Positions 33,661 to 44,600 of a stretch of DNA of 64,000 bases are shown piece after piece (within the stretch, counting starts at the first letter, position 1; each line of letters begins with the position of its first letter). Origin of the DNA: Micrasema longulum (Eukaryota; Arthropoda; Insecta; Trichoptera; Brachycentridae). Position numbers and translations under genes: made by a program. The DNA is taken from assembly GCA_022494885.1 (NCBI GenBank), contig JAGVSM010003593.1, positions 1 through 64,000 on the forward strand, in the 5' to 3' direction. The notes beneath the pieces are model-generated. The model worked only from the letters and a program-made list of their open reading frames with translations. It ran no database searches and had not been told where the DNA came from.

Positions 33661-33949
33661 AATATTTAGAGTTTGTCCAAATTTTTGTAGACAAGGACTG
33701 GATTCAACTCCCTGGGGAGCTGTTAATATCAACATATAACAACAGAAATGATGAAAATTTAAGAGAAGGTAATATAGAAATCTAGGCCATCCACAGGGCT
33801 CGTGACTTGTCATTGGCTGGTTAAAATGGCCACTTAACACACTGTGTAATATTCACCATTTTGCCTATATTTGAACATCTATACTCCTTCAATTCTTCCA
33901 TCTGTTGACGTTTGTGAAGTTAAATGAACTTAGTAGTAGCATGAAAAAT
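33661..33949 (-). repeat. Rep385 copy
   Basis: Reverse copy with GACTTGTCATTGGCTGG and TTCAACTCCCTGGGGAG. Possible 10-base duplication ATTTTTAAAT at 33651-33660 and 33950-33959. That sequence is AT-rich, so the duplication is only suggestive. Confidence 0.7.
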
Positions 33950-34273
33950 ATTTTTAAATTTGTAATTTTGAATTCCCGCAAAAACGGGCATTCCACTGGC
34001 CGCGCCCCTAAAACGTCACGATTCACATTTATTTGTTCCTGACCATTCAAACTTGTTTAGAACATCGTCACGAATCTTGACGTCACAACTATCAAGGCCC
34101 AGCATGTCGCGTTTTTCTAGTGACATATTGAAAAAAAAATATTTTTGAAATTTATAAATGAAAACATTTACACCACCATATTCCACAATATTCATATTGA
34201 TTTTGAAAATACGATTAATTATTTTTAATCTGTTTCATATATTTTTATCGGTATTTGTCGTATATTTTATTAC

Positions 34274-34495
34274 ATAAATAAAACACGAGTGATACTTTAA
34301 TCCACAAATTTGGAATATCCAGTGACCGGTTTTATCGCTTTCGCGACATCTTCGAGACATCTTACCTCTGTTTTGTATAAATACACTGAACTCCCTAATA
34401 AAGATACCAGTCTCGAAGATGTCGCGAAAGCGATGAAACCGGTCACTGGATATTCCAAATTTGTGGATTAAAGTATCACTCGTGTTTTATTTATA
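34274..34495. repeat. Inverted repeat resembling Penelope-like element termini
   Basis: The 85-base arms 34274-34358 and 34410-34495 are near-perfect inverted complements with a 51-base spacer. The right arm reads GTCTCGAAGATGTCGCGAAA, then GCGATGAAACCGGTCACTGG. That layout resembles the 3' region of Penelope-like elements (compare 46915-46960). It lies about 210 bases beyond the stop of the zinc-finger gene and contains an AATAAA on the minus strand. Confidence 0.8.
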
Positions 34496-34703
34496 TAATA
34501 AATTACAATGAACTTCCATCAAGAATTTTCACTTACAAACTTAAATGTTTTTGTCGTATATGATATTTCCCTCTTGGGTCACTCTGGTTCCACGTCCGAC
34601 GTACATCGGCAGATAAAATATATGTATAGTTAAACAAATCAAAGCTTCAGAAGAAGATATTATATACAATATAATAGTAAAAAAAACATATATATGATAA
34701 ATT

Positions 34704-35615
34704 TTAACGAGCACTCTTAACTTTTTTTGAGATTTTTTTCTTTCTCCGCTTTGTTTTCGCATTGGCAACCTGAACTTTTTCGCCCGCCAGCGATCCGTGG
34801 AGCAGCAAATGTTTTTTCAGATGATTGCGACGCCTGCACGCGAAATCGCAAACGGTACACGAGAAAGGAAAATTACTGGAGTGATTTTGCAAATGTCTTT
34901 TGAAAGAAGTCAGCTGCGCGCACGTGAAGGGACAGATTTGGCACCCGTAGGGCTTCTCCCCCGAGTGTTTTCTCCTGTGGTTGATCAAGATCCCGAGGCT
35001 TTTGCACATGAACGAGCACGACTCGCAACTGTACGGTTTTTCCCCCGTGTGCATCAATCTGTGGTTGCGAAGCGTGTCTAATCGCGCGCACGAATACGGG
35101 CACTCGTCGCACGAGTACTGCTTGACGTCGGAATGCGTCGCTTTGTGTCGCGAGAGATCGCTGGAAGACCGGCAGGAAAAGTCGCACAGACTGCACACGA
35201 ACGGCTTTTCGCCCGAGTGGATCAGTTGATGTTTTTTTAGGCTTCCCAGCTCCGAGCACGAGTAACTGCACGTGTTGCAAGCGTACGGCTTTTCGCCCGT
35301 GTGGATCATCTTGTGTTTGCGCAGGTTTGTCGAGACCGCCGTCGAGTAAGGGCAGATGTCGCAAGTGTACGGTTTGAGGTTGAAGTGAAGCATCTTGTGG
35401 CGTTTGAAGTCGCTGGCCTTCTTGCATGTGGAGTTGCACAGCGTACAGGGGAAGAGTTTCTGGCCGCGGTGGATAAGTTTGTGCTGTTTAAGGTCTTCGA
35501 GGTCGGTGCAGACAAAGTCGCAGATGTAACAGACGAAGGGAAGCTGCATGTTAGATATCAGGTCTTTCTTCATTGGAAAGAATGCCATCACGTGCTGGAT
35601 TTCTGCTTCCGTGTA
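34704..35615 (-). CDS. Zinc-finger gene, terminal exon: nine C2H2 fingers
   Basis: The acceptor is TTTTTTGTAG at 35616. The exon begins YTEAEIQHVMAFFPMKKD. Fingers run from CYICDFVC to the ninth, CTVCDFACRRRNHLKKHLLL plus H, each C-x2-C-x12-H-x3-H. Linkers include HTGEKPY and HSGEKPY. The codon composition is GC-rich compared with the flanks, a mark of a conserved coding exon. Confidence 0.92.
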   Translation of the reverse strand, partial: YTEAEIQHVMAFFPMKKDLISNMQLPFVCYICDFVCTDLEDLKQHKLIHRGQKLFPCTLCNSTCKKASDFKRHKMLHFNLKPYTCDICPYSTAVSTNLRKHKMIHTGEKPYACNTCSYSCSELGSLKKHQLIHSGEKPFVCSLCDFSCRSSSDLSRHKATHSDVKQYSCDECPYSCARLDTLRNHRLMHTGEKPYSCESCSFMCKSLGILINHRRKHSGEKPYGCQICPFTCAQLTSFKRHLQNHSSNFPFSCTVCDFACRRRNHLKKHLLLHGSLAGEKVQVANAKTKRRKKKISKKVKSAR

Positions 35616-38600
35616 CTACAAAAAAATAAGAAAAATCATAGTCATCGATAGATAAGTTTAGACACTTACAAAACTCATATTGGGTTGTAACTCAAGAGAA
35701 ATAAAAATAAATGTGTCCAAAACTAATTTACAGTTGTCAGCAAAACTGAACAAGTGAAAAATATGTCTCTTGGGCATGAAAATGGAGAAAATAGAAAGAA
35801 TCCATCAATATCTGGGATACAATGAAAGCATCCACCCCTTTCCCGAAACTGTTCATAAAGACTTGAGTCTTTCTTCATTTTCGCATATCAATATCAATTT
35901 TATTTTTTTAAAAGTAATTAAGCGAAAATTTAATATTTCTTTACAATCAAACCACGAAAATAACAAAACAAATAAACTTTAAAAACTTTCATTGTACCCC
36001 TCACTGCAGTATTGTCAGTTTGTGATCAATCAAATACACATGGTCAGCACAATCACCCCTTTCTAATTTCCCAGTATTACAGTGGAGGAATACAGTGTTA
36101 GTTCCAAATTGAGACCGCGGCCGCACGCTCCAGATCCCGCATCGGAAAGGAAGAAGAACGTAGTAATACAAACAAATCAATCAAACGACACGAAACCCAA
36201 ATACATATGAGAAACATTAGAATAATTTGCCCTATACAACATGCACTCAATCAACAGAAGAAAAACAATACGTATATATAACAAATCACAGTGGAACATC
36301 AAATCATCAAGACACTACCGGCAAAATCCTAACACAGATCCTAACATGATCCCTATCGAACTCAGGCGATATCTGGGATGCTGGCTCAATGACCAGTGGG
36401 ATCACTCCCAGGAGATTAAAGATAGGATAGAGATGGCTAGGAGCTGCTTTTTTTAAATGTGCGGCCTTCTCAGCAATAGACTTAATCTGTGCATAGGAAT
36501 TGTGTGATGCTATATTATTCAGTATCTCTCCTTTCTCCTCCTTTTCTTCAAGTATTTGTTGTATTTAGTCACGCCAAGTCTTTCTCGGTGCCTGAGAAAT
36601 GGCATTCAGCACACTTTCATCCATTTTTTAAATTCCATGTATCAGCTTTATTTTCGGCATCCATCAACACTCGCAAAGTAAATCTCGCCCGGACTAAACT
36701 GCCCTCCGTATGAAGAGAACAATATCACAGTTAGACATGTTTCTGAGAAAATCACGGTAAAAGAAAATAATGGTGTTTTTGTGGCAGTTTCAATACTATG
36801 CATGTCATCACTATACATATGCCATGTATCTAAAGAAAGGAAAAATTGAGAGAATAATTTATTTATTGATTTATTTTACAGAAACAAACAAGTCACCAAT
36901 GATCCACCACCACCAGTAAGACCTCTTTTTTACGTTCCTCGATTTTACGTTTTCCAGCTTTTTACACCGAAATGTTCAGGACCCATTTTTCTTCATACAT
37001 TCTCATACGAATATTCCCCTCAATTAACGTTTTTTACATTTTTCATAACCCCGGTTTTACGCTTAAAAAAAATCGGAATTCATTTGATGTGTCAAAAAAG
37101 CCAAAATTATGCCGCAATAATGATGCCGCAACGCGCGCGCCACTGCGAATGAAGAATAAAAACAGGTAAACAACTAAAAAAGGATAAATTATTGCCTTAA
37201 CCTAAATTCAAAGCAGGTGCAGTGTAATTGGCCTTTTTGTTTAAGTGTTCCTAGTTCCTATTAACCTTTAGGGTTAGTCTAAGATTTCATTTGAACAAAA
37301 ACGTCATATTGACTTGTACAAATCGTGATACACAGTTGACAATAGAAATATTTGAAGTTTTAAAAAATATGGTTTAAAAAGCCGCAAACTATATGACAGT
37401 TGTTTTTAGTGATGCCATAGAAAAAAAAGTAATACCGTATAAATAAATGTCCCAACATTTAGGGGAAAAAATATTTTGTGTTATTTTATGCAAATTCAAA
37501 ATTCTATTTTCTTTTTTTTTTACACATAAAATAATTTTAACATGCTGTTTTTAAATCAAATAAAAATCTGATTACATAATATTGTTTTAAAAAATATAAA
37601 AATATTGTTTGAAAAAACGTAAAAATATTTTGAGTGAAATCATTAAAAATAGGTAAAAAAAATATTATCAACTTCCAGTTATCATCGTTCTTAAAATTTT
37701 TCTGGAAGTATATGTACACTATAGTGTACAAAAATTATTTTTTTAAATGTTATTCCTATTTTTTTCCATATATTTTTCATTTCCTCACATTAGCGTTTTC
37801 CTCAGTTTTACACTTTTTTGAAAAACGTAAAAAGAGGGTTTTACTGTAATAACATAAAAAAGATACAGTTAGAAGACTGTTAAGTACTGATTTTACATTT
37901 TCTATACTGGTAACTCATGTAAGACTGTAAATATCCCTTCTTTCCCAAATTCTTCCTATTTCAAAATTCTTGTGCGACGGTAGAAACAGTCCTGTGAGTT
38001 GTCTTTTGTCTTTTGTTGAAAAGTTGTCTCTCTGATAAATCTTTATCATATAAATTATACAGTTAAACATCATCTACACGATACCACGATCCGTGCAACA
38101 GCAATAGTGAAGTGCTCCATATAAGAAACAATCGGAAGAACTTTAAAAGTGAGTAACAATTTCCATACAGTCCACTAAACTCTAATTCCCTCTGTTATCA
38201 GTGTACAATAGCTGAAAGGCATTGAGCTGACCATACACTCCAAAGGCAGCGAAGTTTCTAAATGAAAATCATACATATTAAATTGTGGTACAACAAAAGG
38301 GTGTGTTTGTGTGTATTTGTATGAGAATAAGTGTAGAGGTGTGTTTGTGTGTATTTGTGTGGGAGTAAGTGTTCAGATGTGTGTAAGCGTGAGCATCATT
38401 AAATAGCAAGTGGGAGCAGAAAGAATGAGTCTTAATCTATTTTTAAATACATTAAGGGGCATGTTAAATAAATCAATAGATGACAAAAAAGCATTATAGT
38501 TTGAGCAAGAACAATAGAGGAAAGAGTGTTGTGCATAGTTAGTGCTACAGACTGGCAGATGGAACAAATACTTATTTCTTGTCACGCAAAAGGGGAAATT

Positions 38601-41600
38601 ACGATTAATTTTGGAGAGTAGGTTAAAAGAGTCTACTTTTTGTTTTCGTATTAAGATTAATATTTAAATGTAAAAGATAAAATAAACTAAATTGAAGATA
38701 ATCAAATTACAACAGGGATGGAGAATACCTTAAATAAGGGAATATGGAAGTCAAGGCATTTACAGGGGTTATGACCTGTCATTGGCTGGTTTAAGTGGCC
38801 ACTTTACACACTGTGTAACATTCACCAATGAAACTAACTGGTCCAAGAAAAAGTTTAAAAATTGAAAAATTGTTTTCAGGCGTTGCCTAGTATGTGAAAT
38901 AATTCAGTCAGATGAATCTCTTCACAACAATAAAGATTTCAGCTCTTTAACTTCACTAAAATCAACAAATGGAAGAATTGAAGAAATATGGATGTTTAAA
39001 CATAGGCAAAATGGTGAATGTTAAACCAGCCAATGACAGGTCATAAGCTCTGTAAATGCCTTGACTTCCAAATTCCCTTATTTAAGGTAATCTCCATCCC
39101 TGTTGTAATTTGTTAATCTTAATTACTCCCGAGGGGGTGAAATCCAGTCTTTTGACTAGGAACATTAGGACAAACTCAAATATTGTAAATTGAAGATAAT
39201 TGTAAACTGAAAACCAAGCTACTGCAGTTTGCTTTCTGGATTTCATGGTACCTGAAGGAATATTGATGCATGAGTAAGACTAAAATAAAGATCTTTTCTT
39301 CGTGGTTCCGAATCTGTATTTAACAAAATGTCGTCAAAAATGCACTCTTCGTAAGGACGGCAGTAAAGAGCCTTAACAATGTCAACAAAAAATAGACCAT
39401 CTATAAATAAATAGATATGTACACCGTACCTTGATAGGTTCATCGGTATCATCCTCCATCTTGATCAGCAATCTCCGAATGTCTTCATCTTTGGGAAGTG
39501 TTATAGTCTCCTGGCCATCTTCCGCTTTATTTCCTATCTGCGTCGGGTCGTCCACAGCTTCGGAGAACTGGACAAACCAAACTTATCATTAATCAATTTT
39601 ACTCATTTATGTTGCTATTGAACTCGGCATAATTTTACAGATTAACTCACTTCGACGTCGACGGTTGGAGAATGAATTTGGATAAGAGAATGCTGATGAT
39701 AAAAGAATGTTGATGTCCATTTCTCTTTGTACTATTTATTAACGATCTACCCACACAATTTTCTAATTTATTTATTAATTTACACGCCCTACGGGCTTTT
39801 ACATATATTAGAAATTACATTCAAGTGCAGCAGTGAAACATAAGTATGTAAATTTAGTTAAAATTAAAGATAACATAAGAAAAGCTAAAAGATACAATAA
39901 TAAGTCAAAATCAGGAAATGTACCAACATAGGTATATATGGGTACATAGAAAAATATTTAATAAATTTACATATGAAAATATACACACATACGTATACAT
40001 ACATATAAGTTTATACATTACTATAGAGATACATGAGAAAACAAAATAGTAAATAAAGAACAATATTAAGAAATTTTATAAAAATTAATTTATAACCTTT
40101 TGAATACTTAACCTATGTTTATATAAAGACAGACGAAATATATCAACTTCACCATACTCGTTACCTAGTTGCTGGCCGCTGGTCGGTGTAGTCTAGATAT
40201 TGGTGAATTGTAATAATAATTATAGAGATAGGGCGTTTATTAAATAAATTAAATTAAATGATAAGTAAAACAGAAACATGATCTTACTGTGTAAGTCTCG
40301 TCATCTATATCTTGTTCCATTTTAATATTCTGAATATCAAACTCTAGCTCTGGATTTCCACTGTTATGATTGTCCAATCGAGTTCTATTTCCACCGGTTA
40401 ACTAGAATCAAAAATTAAACTAAAAATATACAAATCATTAAACTATCAACAACAGAATAAAAAAAATATTGAATTTGTATTTGTTGATCTTTTTCGAAAT
40501 TTGGATTATATGGTCGAATTTCTGGCACAAGTTGGTACACACATTTTACTAGTGAGACATTGCATTTCCAAAATCAAAAGTCGGCCTCATGGTCAACGCG
40601 TTTGCCTATCACGCAAGAGGTCTCGGGTTAAATTCCCAACATGGTTGACATGATGTAATAATTTAAAAGGGGAGTTGAATCCCCAGGGAGTTAAATCCAG
40701 TTCTTGACTACAAAAATTTGGACAAACTCAAAATATTGTTGATAAATCCACCTGGTCCATGAAGAAGTACAGAAATTGAAAAATAACATTTTCAGGCGTT
40801 GCCTAGTATGCAGGTGAAATAATTCAATTAGATGAATCTCACCCGCATAAATAAAGGTTTCAGCTCTTTAACTTCACAAACATCACCAGATGAAAGAATT
40901 GAAGGAATATAGATGTTAAATATAGGCAGAATGGTGAATGTTTCAGTGTGTAAAGTGGCCACTTAAACCAGCCATTGACAGGTCATAAGCCCTGTAGATG
41001 CCTAGACTTCTATATTACCTTCTCTTAAATGTTCTTCATCTCTGTTGTAATATGTTAATAATTTAAAAAAGTGTTTTTACACTAGAATATTTCATAGTCC
41101 CCGGACTGGCTCCTGAAGGGTAAGACTGATCATCTTACCTTCGTGTAACAAAAATGATCAAGATACACTGCGATTGGTGCACCTATGCAGTGCCCTATGC
41201 ACCATAAGGAGCGGAAAGGGAATGATGATGAAAGTTAAAAGCTCATCCCAAATCAACAATTCAAGACCTAGGGACTTAATGGTGGCAAATGACAAGATTA
41301 CCACATATTGGAGTTGCCGCATATTGGAGTGGCAGAATATGATGCAGCCCGACATGTTAAGTAAGTAAGTACTTCAAATAAAAATGCGAACCGAATAAAT
41401 ATTTATAAAATACGAAATATGTTTATTCACTTTTTAAACAAAAATGATTTGATGCCATAAATGAAGGCATTTCATTTTTCGAAAATTTGTAGTTATCAAC
41501 TTCTGTGAGTTGCCTAAATGTGCTCCTCGTAATGAGCTTAGGTCATGGGCCAGGAAGCAGAGTGTAATGCTCTGGCAAAAAGTACCTGGTCTGCACCATG

Positions 41601-44600
41601 TAAAGGAACTGATAAAAGGGTACTCGCAAAGTTTTACTTTTGACCTAATGAGCTCCGCCGAAATCAAGTGAGGGTTATCACTAGAGCCCGCCCAGGGCAC
41701 TGCAGATTGAACAAACACCGCGCTAGAATGAACCTTTCCCAAACTTCTAGATGTAGGTTTTGCAGTGCAGGTGTGGAAACACCTATACACTTTCTATGCG
41801 AATGTTTTGCTTTACATCATAAAGGAAGCTTCATCCTCGGGGGACCGCTGGTTAAACTTGAGGATGTTAAAGAGCTCGCCCTTTACCTAAAGCCCAATAC
41901 TTTACGGATCTGGGCTTGGAGGGGGAGATTTAGCAAAGTCTAAACTCTCGCCTTCCACACAGCAGCCAGGCTCTTTATAGACCTGGGCTTGGAGGGCCCA
42001 TCACAATAGATCTTCACAGGTCGCAGCGACGTCAGGAGCTTGCGTAGCACTGACCCCCACCACTAAGAATAAGTTACCAACTTGTGGCAGAAACCTGACG
42101 ATATATACTTCCAGAAATAAGCTTATAAAATATTTCCCGAGAAAAATATGACGATGAAATTCGAGGGCGTTGTAATCCAGCTACCCACATAAATTACATC
42201 AACCCTGATGATGGATTCTGTGATGCAATCTGCATTGGAAAAGAGTGCGAACGACACACGGCATGATGACCCAGAAACCCCCATTGTGCAATAAAATGAT
42301 GTTTGAATGTTTACATACCTGACTCAGTATTTCTTCGCCAGTCTTAATTTCTCCTCTATTAAAGTCTTTATCGGTCACACAAGTCCCGGCACTCAAAACC
42401 TTGTCTCCCGTCTTGAAAAACACTCGGTTACAGAACAACTTGTGTCTTGTGAGGTCGCTCGCGAGTCGACAAGAAAAATGGCACAGGTTGCAGACGAACG
42501 GCTTCAGCTCGGAGTGCACCATCTGGTGTTTCCGCAGGTTCCCGAGCTCCGCGCAGGAATAGTTGCAAGCGTTGCAGGCGTACGGCTTCTCCCCGGTGTG
42601 CGTCATCGTGTGCTTCCGCAGACTCGCGGAGAAGTTAGTCGAGTACGGGCACATTTCGCACACGAACGGTTTGGGTTCGGTGTGCATTCGTTTGTGCATC
42701 TTCAGCTCCAGCGTCTTGGCGGTCGAGAAGTCGCATTTTGTGCAGCCGAATTCCTTCTGTCCCCTGTGCGAGGTTTTGTGCATGTGGAAGTCGGCACTGT
42801 CCTCGCAGATGTGGTCACAGATATAGCAGGTCAATAATTCTTGCGATACAGCGTTCAGGTCAACGCAGGGGGAGGATTCACTACTTGTAAACTGAAAATA
42901 TAAATAAACTATTAAAAACAGATATTATTAGTTGGAGCATATGGTATGCACAAAGAGCCTCTATGCATCTCTATCGGCTGCCAACTCTTTTGTGTCCTCC
43001 CAAGTCATGCTCTCGTCCCGAAGTTCTGACATAAACTGCCGACGAACAGTCGGACATCCAGGACGTCGAGAACTTGATGCCTTGTAAAATAGGCAAGCGT
43101 GGTTAAGGCATAGGAGGCATCCGCAGTACATGGCCAAGCCAACCGTATCGCCTCCGTTTGATGACAATTGTCACCGGAGTTTGCTGGGTCCGTTGTTACA
43201 CAGTGTGTAAAGTGGGCACTTAAACCAGCCAATGACAGGTCATAAGCTCAGTAAATGTCTAGACTGCCATATACCCTTCTCAAAATGTTTTCCCTCTCTG
43301 TTGCAACAAATTTAGATAAAAATAACTCCCGAGGGAGGAAATCCAGTCTGTCTACAAACATTTGGACATACTCAAAACATTGTTGTTTCTTTTCCATGCT
43401 GGGATCACCAGTTTGAGACTCTTCCTCTTCGACTATGTATCGTAATTTATATTAGTAATTTAGCTGTCTTTGTTTATTATAGGTTTCATGTCTTTGTTAA
43501 TTATACTACTCGGTTAAAGTGTATAATCTACTTCCATTGTCCATAAGGACAATAAGTAAGTATTCACAATATAAAATTGTTATTGAGAAATGGATAGTGG
43601 AGGTGGGTTGCGCACGGATCGATGAGTGGATCAAGCTAAATAAGTAAAAATTTGTGTCCTGTTTATGAAATTTGGTCTACAAGTCTATATGAATTTGTTA
43701 TGATTTTTACGATTATTTTAGTTTATATTGGTTCTTATGTTTAAGATAATAATGAGGAATTCCAGCCCAACCCGGAATTAATTTTTTTTAATGTTTTCGT
43801 GTACACGCGAATATTAAAAAATTTTGGAGTAGGATGAAATATCTCAAAAATGCACGCAAAAATAAATAAAAAATGTTAAAAATAGTATTCATTTTAAAAT
43901 CGTAAATAATGACGTCACTCCTTATATCTACGTGTAGTATTTCCGGTTTCCGCTTAAAGCCCCCGCAACGTTTTGACCATCGAAAAAAAAGAGTATAATT
44001 TGTTTAATTTGACATTTCAACCAGAGATTATGTCAACTCTCTAGGTTTTTCTAAATCGAAACGTTCGTAAAAACAACCATAACATAGAAATGAGCAAATT
44101 ACAATCAACTAAATAAAGCAATCAAAGCAATATTCCATAGATTCTTGTCAGGTCAGTGAAAGTAAGAACGCCAACCGTTTCATGACGTCACTACTGAAAA
44201 GTGACACACTGATTACAGTCATTTGGCGCGGTATTTGATAAATGTAACTTTAAATGTCATATCTTTGTAAATAACAAACAAACAAAAAATGTATATATGT
44301 ATTTTTGCTTAGTTAAATAGTACGCTAATAGAAAAAAAAAATTAGAAAACAGTGGAATTCCTCATTAGGTTGATTAGATTAATTACATTTTTATTTTCTT
44401 ATTTTGTTAACTATGTTCAATAACTAATTTAAGGCATGGTTAACTAATTTAAGGCATGGTTAACTTATTGTAAAATGTTTCCCTCAGCACGGGACACCCC
44501 AGTGAGGGAACATTAGTCTGTATAAAAAAATAATACAAACATTGTAAAAGTATAAATAAATATTATTTATTTTTGTAAATATTTATAAACATACATTGCC

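Noticed and set aside
34797..35651. Long plus-strand open frames opposite the nine-finger exon
   Set aside because: They are antisense shadows of the conserved GC-rich zinc-finger exon. The minus strand has the repeated C2H2 pattern.
42307..42837. 176-codon plus-strand frame opposite the five-finger exon
   Set aside because: Antisense shadow; its residues have no motif while the minus strand encodes five regular fingers.
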